DNA of 33,272 nt from an uncultured Opitutaceae bacterium (GCA_937958045.1 CALFXL010000010.1:1-33272), one strand, 5' to 3'; shown: positions 15,545 through 23,491, numbered from the stretch's first letter. Translations and numbers: made by a program. Notes: generated by a model not told the origin, from the letters alone.

Positions 15545-17899
15545 ATGTCCCGGTTCAGCCTCCCGCTCACCTTTCTCTTCATTGCGACAACGGCTTTCAC
15601 CCAGCCCGCGTCCACCGGCCCCCAATCGGGGCCGTCTGCCGAGGCACAATCCGCGCCTCCTCGTGTAGGCACCGCTGATCCCGAACGTTTCTTCCAGCTC
15701 TTTCTCCCGTTCCAAACGGAGAACGCCGCGATTTCCCCCGACGGCAAACACCTCGCCTACTCGCTTCGCGAAGGTAACAAAGTCAGCATCGTCGTCGTCG
15801 CGATCGACAACCCTTCCACGGCGCGTGCGAAAGTCGTTGTCGCCACCGACGAAACGTCCACGCCCACGCTCATGGACGACACCCACGAAAAAACACCGGC
15901 GCGCGTCCGCTGGCTGGGCTGGGGTAATGCCAATCGCCTCATTGTAGAGACCAATAGCAATCTCTCCACGATGGTCGGCGAAAACTGGGTGAACACCTCC
16001 GGCGCGATCCTGGCCTTCAATGTCGATGGTTCCGACGGCCGCGTCCTCGTAACCCCCAAGGACTTGGTAAAAAACACCAGCGAACTAAAACCCGAAACGA
16101 CAAACTCCCCTTCGGCAGTACGCACCCCTGACATGCCGGAACCTGACGCAGAGACGGGAGAGGACATCTTTGCGAACACTAATGACCCCGCCGATGTAGA
16201 ACGCGGCACAAGCAATCTACCTACCGATAAGCAATCACCGCGCTCGCCGACATTCTTCGACTTCGACCCCAAAAAGCCCGACCATATCCTCATTCGCACA
16301 TCCGACCCGAAGGACTATGGGCTTTTTGCGGTAAATATCGCCAACGGCAAACTCACCTACGGGCCGATGGAAAAGGAGTCCGGCGATTACCACATCCTGA
16401 TCGACCGCCAAGGACGTCAATCTGCCGTCGTCCCCAGCACCACGCGCAGCGCATTTCCCCACAGATACATGGTCGCCAAAAGCGGCTTCGGCGTCGGCCG
16501 GTGGACGCCTTTGGATAAAATTTCCAAGATCCCCGACACGCGTTTCTCCGTCTCACCGGAAAACTACTTGGGCGAACGCTCCATCCCCATCGGTTTCGAC
16601 GAGAATCCCGACATTCTTTATTACGCCTCCAACGTCGGCCGCGACACCTACGGTATTTACAGCATAAATCTCAAAACCGGCGAGCGCCTCGGCAAACCTG
16701 TCGAAAGTCCGCGCATCGACCTGATAGACCCGCCCGCGGCAGGCTTTCTCTTCTCTAATCCCCTCGTCTTCGATCGCTACACCCGTCAGCTCGCCGGTAT
16801 CCGCTATCAGGATGGTTTCCGTAAAGCCATCTGGCTTCGCCCGGAGATTCAACAGGTGCAAACCGAACTCGATACAGCTTTTCCGCACTATAGCATCGAC
16901 ATCCTTGGCTGGGACGAATCTGCGAATCGCTTCCTCGCATACATCCGCAGCACAACCGACGCGGGTGGCTATTACATTTTCGACCGCTCCAGCGCGAAAC
17001 TCATGGAGTTCGTCCGCTGCGCTCCTTGGATCGATCCTAACACGCGGGCGATGTCCATTCCGTTTCAAATGCCCCATCCCGCTGGCGGCTCACTCTCCGG
17101 CTTGATCGCCATCCCTCGCGCCGTCCGTCAAAAACCCATTCCCACCATCGTCATTTGCGCCGACGAACCTTGGCAGCGTACCTCGGGTGAATTTCACAAC
17201 GAAATGAACGCCCTCGCAGCGATGGGTTTCGTCGTCGTCCAAATCAACCCGCGCGGCACCTGGGGCTTCGGCATCAAACACCGCCTGCAGGCACAAGACG
17301 CTTTCGACGAAGTGCAGGTCGAAGACATCCTCATCGCGCTCGACGCCCTCGCGACCGCCTACCCGATCAACACCAAACGCGTCGCCCTCATGGGACACGA
17401 ACGTGGCGGCTACCTCGCGCTGCGCGCGCTTCAACTTCGTCCCGACCGCTTCCGCTGTGCCATCGGCATCAATCCCACCGTCGATCTCGCCAGCTGGCTG
17501 GCCGAAGCGCGCTGGACCAGCGGCGATGCCGGACCCGCGCTCGCCCGCACGTTTTTCGGCGAAAAGCTGCTCAAACAAAACGCGCTTCTCGACAATCCCA
17601 AGTCCATCAAGCGCCCGGTTTTCATTCTTTCCTACTACGGTCCCGATGGCGGTCCCATTCCTCAGCGCTACCTGACCGCGCGGCGTTTTATTTCCGCGGT
17701 TAACACCGAGGAAAATCCAGCGATCATCTACCCGCTGTCGACTGACTACATGCGCGGTCTTCCCGGCGCGCATTCCGATGCGATGCGCCGCATCGAGGAT
17801 TTCCTCAACGAAAACATCTACGCGTACAACGTGCAGCTGGGCGAAACCACCATCGAAGAGCAAATCGCTCCGACCGTCACCCCGCCCGCGAAGAAATAA
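15545..17899 (+). CDS. Secreted S9-type (prolyl oligopeptidase family) protein with Ser-to-Glu nucleophile
   Basis: A 784-residue protein with a signal peptide (hydrophobic SLPLTFLFIATTAF, likely cleaved after about residue 20). It has a long beta-propeller-like region (about 45-500, with AAISPDGKHLAYS at the start) and a C-terminal alpha/beta-hydrolase domain (about 510-770). The domain keeps the NPRGTWGFG oxyanion-side segment and a histidine at 743 (GAHSD). The nucleophile elbow, normally G-x-S-x-G-G, reads GHERGG (617-622), so glutamate replaces the catalytic serine. The aspartate region SYYGPDGGPIP is also divergent. It is probably a non-peptidase homologue acting in the periplasm or outside. 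Confidence 0.85.
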   Translation: MSRFSLPLTFLFIATTAFTQPASTGPQSGPSAEAQSAPPRVGTADPERFFQLFLPFQTENAAISPDGKHLAYSLREGNKVSIVVVAIDNPSTARAKVVVATDETSTPTLMDDTHEKTPARVRWLGWGNANRLIVETNSNLSTMVGENWVNTSGAILAFNVDGSDGRVLVTPKDLVKNTSELKPETTNSPSAVRTPDMPEPDAETGEDIFANTNDPADVERGTSNLPTDKQSPRSPTFFDFDPKKPDHILIRTSDPKDYGLFAVNIANGKLTYGPMEKESGDYHILIDRQGRQSAVVPSTTRSAFPHRYMVAKSGFGVGRWTPLDKISKIPDTRFSVSPENYLGERSIPIGFDENPDILYYASNVGRDTYGIYSINLKTGERLGKPVESPRIDLIDPPAAGFLFSNPLVFDRYTRQLAGIRYQDGFRKAIWLRPEIQQVQTELDTAFPHYSIDILGWDESANRFLAYIRSTTDAGGYYIFDRSSAKLMEFVRCAPWIDPNTRAMSIPFQMPHPAGGSLSGLIAIPRAVRQKPIPTIVICADEPWQRTSGEFHNEMNALAAMGFVVVQINPRGTWGFGIKHRLQAQDAFDEVQVEDILIALDALATAYPINTKRVALMGHERGGYLALRALQLRPDRFRCAIGINPTVDLASWLAEARWTSGDAGPALARTFFGEKLLKQNALLDNPKSIKRPVFILSYYGPDGGPIPQRYLTARRFISAVNTEENPAIIYPLSTDYMRGLPGAHSDAMRRIEDFLNENIYAYNVQLGETTIEEQIAPTVTPPAKK

Positions 17900-17985
17900 G
17901 CTCGGCGCGCCCTCCGCATTACCGCGCGGCCTGAACTCCGCGCGTTCAACTGCGCCATTGCCCTCTCCTCGCCTGCGGATTTCAC

Positions 17986-18005
17986 TGACGGCCCTTTTGC
18001 CGTCA
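17986..18005 (+). promoter_or_regulatory. Hairpin ending in the ribB-type start codon
   Basis: The arms tgacggc (17986-17992) and gccgtca (17999-18005) pair perfectly around a 6-base loop. The last paired base is the A of the ATG at 18005. The hairpin could influence translation or mark the end of the upstream transcript. It does not resemble an FMN riboswitch. Confidence 0.3.
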
Positions 18006-19162
18006 TGACGTCTCCCGCCTCCGAGCCTTCCTCCTGCTCCGCCCGCGCGCTCAGCAGCGGTTTCGATACCGTCGAAGCCGCCATCGCCGCCATCGCCGCC
18101 GGCAGACCGGTCATCGTCACCGACGACGAAGACCGTGAAAACGAGGGCGACCTCATCATCGCCGCCGAAAAAGCCACCGTGGAGTCGATCAACATGATGA
18201 TCCTCCATGCCCGCGGCCTCATTTGCGTGCCCATGACCAGCGAGCACCTCGCGCGTCTCGGCATCGGCGAAATGGTCCCAAAAAACCGCGAGTCCTTCAA
18301 AACCGCCTTCGCCGTCTCGGTCGATGCCGCCACCGGCATCTCCACCGGCATCAGCGCCGCTGACCGCACGCGCACCATCCAAGTCCTGGCCAATCCCGCG
18401 TCCACGCCCGACGACCTCGTTCAACCCGGGCACATCTTCCCCCTCGCGGCCCGTCCCGGCGGCGTTCTCGAACGCGCGGGCCACACCGAAGCCGCGGTCG
18501 ATCTCGCCGTCCTCGCCGGACTCAAACCCTGCGCCGTCATCTGCGAAATCCTCAAAGAAGACGGCTCCATGGCGCGCGTACCCGACCTCGTCGAATTCAA
18601 GAAACGCTTCAACATCCCGCTCGTTTCCATCGACCAACTCATCGAATACCGCCACCGCACCGAACTTCTCGTCGAAAAAATCGCCACCGAACGCCTCACC
18701 ACCGCCTGGGGCGATTTCGATCTCCACACCTTCCGCGAACGCCTCACCGATCGCCGTCACTACGCGCTTACCTTGGGCACGCTCGACGCATCGCCCACCT
18801 TGGTGCGTGTGCACCGCATGAATCTGCTCGCGGATGTCTTCCGCCAACGCAGCGCCGACGGCTCCGACGCCGTCATCGAACATTCTCTGCGCAAAATTCA
18901 GGCCGAAGGCCGCGGCGCGCTTCTCTATCTGCAAAACGATCCCTTCGGTTCTCTCCCTCCGGTGAAAACCGCGGCCACCCTCGAAGCGAAAAAAGCGCCG
19001 CCCACTCCGCGCGATTTCCGCGAAGCCGGCATCGGCGCCCAAATCCTCGCCGCGCTCGGTTTGAAGAAAATCCGGCTGCTTTCCTCCACGCAGCGCAAGG
19101 TCATCGGCCTTGACGGCTTCGGCCTCGACATCGTCGAACAAGTCCCCGTCTGCGGGAAGTGA
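18005..19162 (+). CDS. ribB: RibB (3,4-dihydroxy-2-butanone-4-phosphate synthase) fused to degenerate GTP cyclohydrolase II domain
   Basis: A 385-residue RibBA-type protein for riboflavin synthesis. Residues about 17-222 form an intact RibB domain that converts ribulose 5-phosphate: DDEDRENEGDLI (40-51), ISTGISAADRT (about 114-124) and GHTEAAVDLA (about 158-167). Residues about 225-385 correspond to GTP cyclohydrolase II, but the zinc-binding three-cysteine signature is absent; the aligned stretch reads VRVHRMNLLADVFRQRSAD. The only late cysteine is three residues from the end. The GTP cyclohydrolase activity is therefore probably lost, and a separate RibA must exist elsewhere. It is not clearly in an operon with its neighbours. 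Confidence 0.9.
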   Translation: MTSPASEPSSCSARALSSGFDTVEAAIAAIAAGRPVIVTDDEDRENEGDLIIAAEKATVESINMMILHARGLICVPMTSEHLARLGIGEMVPKNRESFKTAFAVSVDAATGISTGISAADRTRTIQVLANPASTPDDLVQPGHIFPLAARPGGVLERAGHTEAAVDLAVLAGLKPCAVICEILKEDGSMARVPDLVEFKKRFNIPLVSIDQLIEYRHRTELLVEKIATERLTTAWGDFDLHTFRERLTDRRHYALTLGTLDASPTLVRVHRMNLLADVFRQRSADGSDAVIEHSLRKIQAEGRGALLYLQNDPFGSLPPVKTAATLEAKKAPPTPRDFREAGIGAQILAALGLKKIRLLSSTQRKVIGLDGFGLDIVEQVPVCGK

Positions 19163-19277
19163 AACTGCGCGCCCGCGAAAGCACGCGTATTCAAAATTCC
19201 ACTACATGACCGCGAACACGCGGGTTCTCACGCTGACGCCATCGGCGTGTCATTCGATGAGCGCTCATGTTCGCGCT

Positions 19278-19760
19278 CTATAGCGGTGCATTAAATTGCA
19301 CGCTTATGCTCTTTTTCTGATCCACATCGTAGATGACAGTGAAGTGCATACGTCCGCCTCCATAGGGTGGAAGCAGAACGGTATCCGGCTTTGAATTCAT
19401 TTGTTCAAATGTAGCAAGGTCGGTCTGTGAGACGTGCGTTCCTTCACCGACAATCAATCTTTTTCCATCGCGAACCACGCCGTAATACCGAACCCAGTAC
19501 TCGGAGAGGCGGGCGTCCCGCTTCTCTTTAAAGCGCTCGTGCGGCTTCGCGAAAAGCAGCGCCAACTCAGACTCCACTATCGCGACGTCCGCTTCTGTCG
19601 GCACCCACGTTCCCGGTGAGTTTTCTGCAGATAATATAATGTGCCCCGCGGGTCGCTCGATCATGCCCGCCGCGTTATCACCGGATTTTTCAACCAAGTC
19701 CACGTAGTGCGGCATGCAGCCACTGAGTAATATCAAAAGGGCTGAAAGCGCACGCCTCAT
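19278..19760 (-). CDS. Small putative lipoprotein, function unknown
   Basis: A 160-residue protein beginning MRRALSALLILLSGCMPH: a short positive N-terminus, a hydrophobic helix and a lipobox-like LLSGC with the cysteine at residue 15, so it is probably membrane-anchored. I prefer the ATG at 19760 over one 36 bases upstream because it gives this normal lipoprotein signal. The mature part has mixed alpha/beta character, and I do not recognise a family. The gene is more A+T-rich than its neighbours, converges with the ribB fusion and lies downstream of the flagellar genes in the same direction. It may be an insertion of foreign origin. Confidence 0.7.
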   Translation of the reverse strand: MRRALSALLILLSGCMPHYVDLVEKSGDNAAGMIERPAGHIILSAENSPGTWVPTEADVAIVESELALLFAKPHERFKEKRDARLSEYWVRYYGVVRDGKRLIVGEGTHVSQTDLATFEQMNSKPDTVLLPPYGGGRMHFTVIYDVDQKKSISVQFNAPL

Positions 19761-19799
19761 GCGTAGTCGATAGTATATAGCGGCGCTAGTTCGCAATTA

Positions 19800-19815
19800 T
19801 GATTGAGTGCAATCA
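19800..19815. promoter_or_regulatory. Small perfect inverted repeat upstream of the lipoprotein gene
   Basis: The arms tgattg and caatca flank a 4-base spacer, 40 bases upstream of the lipoprotein start. A TATACT-like -10 sequence lies between them and the gene (near 19770-19780, minus strand). The repeat could be an operator or chance. Confidence 0.25.
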
Positions 19816-19860
19816 AACCGCCCTAGGCCGCACTGGAATTTAAGCAGAATCAGCCCCGCT

Positions 19861-20097
19861 TCAGCTCCCTGCGGGATAGATGCATTCGATCTCGATGCGC
19901 TCGCCGCAGGTGCAGGTGACGATCAGGCGCGTGACTTTATCGCCTTGTTTGACGCACTCGACGGTGGCGCCGGAGGTCGCACCGGGAGGATGCGTGTGGT
20001 TGTCGGCGGACTTGGCGACAAAACCCGGGCCTGTGGGGCCGGAGTTTTGCAGCGGTTCGGTGGCGGCGTGCGGACGTCCTGACAAAAAGGGTTTCAT
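19861..20097 (-). CDS. Small cysteine-containing protein downstream of motB
   Basis: A 78-residue protein. The N-terminal half is flexible (MKPFLSGRPHAATEPLQNSG). The C-terminal half forms a compact beta-rich piece with VECVKQGDKVTRLIVTCTCG and ERIEIECIYPAG. The four cysteines, in a C-x(14)-C-x-C-x(6)-C-like arrangement, could bind a metal. The start is 21 bases from the end of motB in the same direction, so it is likely the last gene of the motor operon. I do not recognise a family. The strand-like pattern VTRLIVTCTCGERIEIECIY and codon use like the neighbours support a real gene. Confidence 0.65.
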   Translation of the reverse strand: MKPFLSGRPHAATEPLQNSGPTGPGFVAKSADNHTHPPGATSGATVECVKQGDKVTRLIVTCTCGERIEIECIYPAGS

Positions 20098-20118
20098 ACG
20101 CTCACGTTAGCGATTCGG

Positions 20119-20904
20119 TCACGGGGCGCCAGTCTCCGGCGCAGCGGGCTGCGCGACGGGGGAATCGTCGCCGTTCTTTTTCGGATGACCGACGCTGAGG
20201 CTGAGCGTGACGCGTTGATTGCTTTCGGAATCTTCCGGTTGGTCGGGCAAGGGGCGCGTCATCGCGAAGCCCGTTACGCGGTCGATTTTGCCTTCGTCGA
20301 CTGCGTAGTGGGTGAGCGCGCGGCGCGAAGCATTGGCGCGATCGGAGGAAAGTTCCCACGCGGAGTAATCGGGATTCTTCAACTCGAGCCCCGCGCGTGT
20401 GTGGCCTTCGATCACCACGTGAAAACGGTGGCGGTCGATCATCCACGCGAGGCTTTGCATGACAAAGCGCCCCCATTCGGTGAACTCGGCGGTGTGTTCT
20501 TTAAAAACCGGCTGACGCGCGCGGTCGAAAACGGTGACGCGCAATCCGTCGCTCGTGACTTGGATGTCGATCGGTTTATCCGCGGCAGTCTCGTCGAGCT
20601 GCATCATGCGGAAGAAATCTTTCGCGACCGAATTAAGAAACTGCAGGTCCACGGAGCGATTCGTGGAGTCTTTGCTGTTGGAGCCTTTTTCCGCGCCGGC
20701 GGGTTGGGCCGACTTTTTGCTCTCCAGCGGCATGACGCCTGAGGAAGCCTGCATCGTGGCTTGGAAGGGATTTTGGAAATAGCGCGAGGTCGCGATGAGC
20801 ACTTCGCGATCTTGGGCAGAGATCCAAAGCACCATGAACAGCGCCATCATCGCGGTCACGAAGTCCGCGTAGGCAACTTTCCAGGCTCCACTTTTGCCGG
20901 CCAT
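20119..20904 (-). CDS. motB: Flagellar motor stator protein MotB
   Basis: A 261-residue protein with a single N-terminal membrane helix. The helix carries the proton-channel aspartate, Asp14 in VAYADFVTAMMALFMVLW. It is followed by a plug/linker region and a peptidoglycan-binding OmpA-like domain (about 140-240, with FHVVIEGHTRAG, then SSDRANASRRAL and SNQRVTLSL). With MotA it forms the stator that uses ion flow to turn the flagellum. The aspartate and the YADFVTAMMALF context are those of proton-type MotB. It starts 2 bases after the motA stop, so the two are translated together. Confidence 0.95.
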   Translation of the reverse strand: MAGKSGAWKVAYADFVTAMMALFMVLWISAQDREVLIATSRYFQNPFQATMQASSGVMPLESKKSAQPAGAEKGSNSKDSTNRSVDLQFLNSVAKDFFRMMQLDETAADKPIDIQVTSDGLRVTVFDRARQPVFKEHTAEFTEWGRFVMQSLAWMIDRHRFHVVIEGHTRAGLELKNPDYSAWELSSDRANASRRALTHYAVDEGKIDRVTGFAMTRPLPDQPEDSESNQRVTLSLSVGHPKKNGDDSPVAQPAAPETGAP

Positions 20905-20906
20905 GT

Positions 20907-21773
20907 TTATTTGCCCGGAGTGGGGATGGCTTTGAGCGTGGCTTCCAGCTCATCGGCTCCCGGCTGGACGGTACCGTCGAGGGAGCGGCGGGCGACTTCC
21001 ACCGCGGTGAGCGGCGCGAGTCCTTTGGCGAAACCAGCGACCGCGGACAGGATGCAACGCAGATACTGCGTGTCGGTCTGGTTCATGAAGTGGATGCGGG
21101 CCGCGAGCGGCGCGACGAATCCGTAGGCAAAAAAGATACCCAGCAGCGTGCCGGTGAGCGCGGCGGCGACTTTCACACCGACGGCTTCCGGACCATCGGC
21201 GATCGCGGCCATCGTGTTGATGATGCCGAGCACGGCGGCGACGATACCGACGGCGGGCAATGAATCGGCGAGCATCTGCAGCGTGTGCACGGGATGGTTC
21301 GCCTCCTCGGCCTTGGCCTCGAGTTCGGTCAACATGAGGTCTTCGAGCTGGTCGGGCTTGATCTTGCCGTCGATGACCGGGCGCATGCCATTGAGAAGAA
21401 ATTGCATGCGTTCCTCGTGCGCCGTAAACGCGGGATACTTTGCAAAAATGCTGCTGCTCTCGGGATTGATGACGTGTTCTTCGAGCGCGATCAGGCCGTT
21501 GCGACGACCGACCATGAAGATCTCGTAGAGCATTTTGAGCAGTTCGAAATACTGCTGCTTGTCGGCGGCCTTGCCGAACATCGCCTGCTTGGTCTTGTGA
21601 ACGATCTCTTTGATCACGTGCCCCGGGCTGGCGATGACGACGATGCCGAGACCGACACCGAGGATCACCACAAACTCCGACAAATGCAGGAGCACAGCCG
21701 GATTTCCTCCGGCCAGCATGAAGCCTCCGAGAGTGGATCCAAAAACGATGAGAGCTCCGATGATGATGAGCAT
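20907..21773 (-). CDS. motA: Flagellar motor stator protein MotA
   Basis: A 288-residue inner-membrane protein with the four-helix MotA layout: two N-terminal helices (IGALIVFGSTLGGFMLAGG; FVVILGVGLGIVVIA), a cytoplasmic domain (about 55-170), and two more helices beginning at SLPAVGIVAAVLGIINTM with the conserved proline. The rotor-contact charges of the cytoplasmic loop are visible in VGRRNGLIALEEHV. It forms the stator with MotB, encoded 2 bases downstream. The upstream gap to the sigma factor gene is 173 bases and may hold a sigma-28-type promoter. Confidence 0.95.
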   Translation of the reverse strand: MLIIIGALIVFGSTLGGFMLAGGNPAVLLHLSEFVVILGVGLGIVVIASPGHVIKEIVHKTKQAMFGKAADKQQYFELLKMLYEIFMVGRRNGLIALEEHVINPESSSIFAKYPAFTAHEERMQFLLNGMRPVIDGKIKPDQLEDLMLTELEAKAEEANHPVHTLQMLADSLPAVGIVAAVLGIINTMAAIADGPEAVGVKVAAALTGTLLGIFFAYGFVAPLAARIHFMNQTDTQYLRCILSAVAGFAKGLAPLTAVEVARRSLDGTVQPGADELEATLKAIPTPGK

Positions 21774-21799
21774 GGCGAAATGACGCTGGGCGTTTCCCC

Positions 21800-21827
21800 C
21801 TAACGGCTCATCGGAGGCGCAGCTTTA
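21800..21827 (-). promoter_or_regulatory. Candidate sigma-28 (FliA-type) promoter for motAB
   Basis: On the minus strand TAAA (-35-like, 21824-21827) is followed after 16 bases by GCCGTTAG (21800-21807), close to the FliA consensus TAAA-N15-GCCGATAA. It lies 26 bases upstream of motA. Spacing is one base long and two positions of the -10 box differ, so confidence is low. Confidence 0.35.
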
Positions 21828-21946
21828 GAATCCGTTTGTAAATCACATGCCACAACGCCGACCGGCAGATTTTGCCCTGCGGCCCTCGCTCAACGGTCGC
21901 GGAAGCCGGCGACCCTTGCCTAAACCGAAACGCGATGAGGCGTTTT

Positions 21947-22747
21947 TCAGCGGTTGCGGACGCGATTGATGTACGCACGCAAGCCGAGGACGGTTTGCGC
22001 GTGGATCTGGCAGATGCGCGATTCGGTGAGGTTAAACACCGCGGCGATTTCGGCCAGACGCATGTTTTCGAAATAGTACATAGCCAGGATCTTCTTCGGG
22101 ATCTCCGGCAATTCGGCGATGCGATCGGCGACGAGCTTGAGCAGCTCTTCCTTTTCCATGCGGTCGCGCACGGAGACATCGCCTTCGTCGGCAATCAATT
22201 CGTGGAGCGAAGCGCCGTCCGACTCTTCATTGTCGGCGGTCTGGTCGATGGCGATGAAGCACACCGGCTTCGCTTCTTCCATCCACTTCGCGTATTCCTT
22301 CGGCGTGAGGCCGAGGTGTTTGCGCACTTCCTCCTCGGAAGCGGCGCGGCCGAGCTTCTGCTCGAGCTCGTTGATGCTTTCCTTGAGCTTCTTGGCCTTG
22401 GCGCGGGCGCGACGCGGGCACCAGTCGAGGCGGCGAAGTTCGTCCAAAATAGCTCCGCGGATGCGGGTCGTTGCATAACCGGCAAACGTGTGCCCCTGCT
22501 CCGGATCGTACTTGCGCACGGCGGCGATCAGGCCGGTGACTCCCACACTGTAAAGATCGTCCACATCCACATGCGGCGGCAGGTTCAACTTAATGCGATC
22601 CACCACGTTACGGACAAGAGGGAGGTAGCGTTCGATCAGCTCCTTTTCGTCAATTTTCGAGGATTGAGCCCCTTGATACACCCGCCAGGCAGTGGCAGAG
22701 GAGGGGATCGGATCGGGAACCAGTGCAGCGGAAGAAGCGTTTTTCAT
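21947..22747 (-). CDS. fliA: FliA/WhiG-family RNA polymerase sigma factor
   Basis: A 266-residue sigma-28-type factor that directs late flagellar genes. Region 2 is at about 40-110 (YLPLVRNVVDRIKLNLPPH, then DVDDLYSVGVTGLIAAVRKYD and FAGYATTRIRGAILDELRRLDW). Region 3 follows, and region 4 lies near the C-terminus (LPEIPKKILAMYYFENMRLAEIAAVFNLTESRICQIH). I chose the ATG at 22747: the longer open frame begins with TTG inside a candidate sigma-54 promoter and codes for unrelated sequence. No anti-sigma factor gene (flgM) is adjacent. It is followed by motA and motB. Confidence 0.93.
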   Translation of the reverse strand: MKNASSAALVPDPIPSSATAWRVYQGAQSSKIDEKELIERYLPLVRNVVDRIKLNLPPHVDVDDLYSVGVTGLIAAVRKYDPEQGHTFAGYATTRIRGAILDELRRLDWCPRRARAKAKKLKESINELEQKLGRAASEEEVRKHLGLTPKEYAKWMEEAKPVCFIAIDQTADNEESDGASLHELIADEGDVSVRDRMEKEELLKLVADRIAELPEIPKKILAMYYFENMRLAEIAAVFNLTESRICQIHAQTVLGLRAYINRVRNR

Positions 22748-23221
22748 AACGGAAGCGATGAGCGATGAGGGCGATCCTGTCGGACTTGTTAGAGCCGGAC
22801 GGCGGGGTTGAGGGTGAAGCGATAAAGGCGATGCATGATACGCCCGACCCTTTTGCACGTGGGATGCCAACCTAAAAAACGATTACGCAACCATCTGATT
22901 GCGTTTGTCTTAAATATATTTTTATCCCGAAGCCGGCGCAAATAAGCCCTAGCCGCTCCCGAGGAAAATCTTCAGCGGCAAAGTTTGCCGAACCAGAGCC
23001 AATCGGCCCTACCCTCGCGTCTTCGTACGCAGGCAATTTCAGCCCTGATCAGGAGATCGCAGTATCCGTTTGTGCCCTTTATCGGCACGGCCGCCGTCCT
23101 GCTAAAGCGAGAAGACGCCCCGGACGCAAACGAGGTCTCCGGGCCTCAGCGCTCTCACGCTGCGGACGAGAAACGATAACGCGCGAAACGCGTAACGCCG
23201 TCATGCGCGATAACCGCGCGA
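22748..23221. other. 474-base intergenic region upstream of fliA
   Basis: The part next to fliA holds a candidate sigma-54 promoter (22854-22869). Beyond it come an A+T-rich patch (about 22905-22930), a 15-base palindrome, cggcaaagtttgccg (22976-22990), and a short hairpin, acgcg-cgaaa-cgcgt (23179-23193), that may end the upstream transcript. Small open frames here have no recognisable product. Confidence 0.4.
22854..22869 (-). promoter_or_regulatory. Candidate sigma-54 promoter upstream of fliA-motAB
   Basis: On the minus strand the sequence is TGGCATcccacGTGCA, matching the sigma-54 consensus TGGCAC-N5-TTGCA except at two positions. The invariant GG and GC are present with the required 10-base spacing. 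Predicted transcription starts near 22843, leaving a leader of about 95 bases before the ATG at 22747. Confidence 0.6.
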
Positions 23222-23491
23222 TCAACGCGCCTTGGCGACAGATACGACTGGTTTGGCGTTGGCGGCCGCTTCGGCCTCTTCGGCCGCACATTTCGCGGCG
23301 CGTTTGGCTTCTACGGCTTGCACGAGCGCCTTCACCCAGATGTTCCAGAACCAGCGAAACAGAAATCCGCCGACAAGCGCGCCCACCGCAGCGTCGCGCA
23401 AGACGAGATCGACGGAGCGCTCCGTCAGCCAGCCAGTGATGGCGACCAGGGCGAATCCACAAAAACCTCCGAATAAAAAGATCGATCGCAT
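23222..23491 (-). CDS. Small membrane protein in the flhF-fliA interval
   Basis: An 89-residue protein with two predicted membrane helices (about 4-21, IFLFGGFCGFALVAITGW; and about 34-56, AAVGALVGGFLFRWFWNIW). An alanine-rich, charged tail (AKRAAKCAAEEAEAAANAK) is probably helical and cytoplasmic. It starts 20 bases after the flhF stop in the same direction, so it belongs to the flagellar operon. It occupies the place where flhG is found in many genomes but shows no similarity to that ParA-type ATPase. I do not recognise a family. Confidence 0.7.
   Translation of the reverse strand: MRSIFLFGGFCGFALVAITGWLTERSVDLVLRDAAVGALVGGFLFRWFWNIWVKALVQAVEAKRAAKCAAEEAEAAANAKPVVSVAKAR

Noticed and set aside
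17900..18004. An FMN riboswitch before the ribB fusion
   Set aside because: The 105-base leader is too short for the six-helix element and lacks its conserved AGGG and GGGxGAAAxxCC-type segments. Only a small hairpin is present.
17090..19141. A 683-codon minus-strand open frame opposite the S9-type and ribB genes
   Set aside because: Both forward genes have clear domains in this span. The reverse frame is a codon-bias shadow rich in Gly, Glu, Asp and Arg.
21928..21945. A terminator after fliA (aaacgc-gatgag-gcgttt hairpin)
   Set aside because: The 6-bp stem directly after the stop has its T-run on the wrong side for leftward transcription, so it would not work as an intrinsic terminator of fliA.
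22748..22870. An N-terminal extension of the FliA-type sigma factor to position 22870
   Set aside because: It would begin with TTG inside a sigma-54-like promoter and adds 41 residues unlike any sigma factor. The ATG at 22747 fits the family.
22985..23179. A 64-codon forward open frame in the gap upstream of fliA
   Set aside because: No family resemblance, no coding-like pattern, and it opposes the direction of all neighbouring genes.
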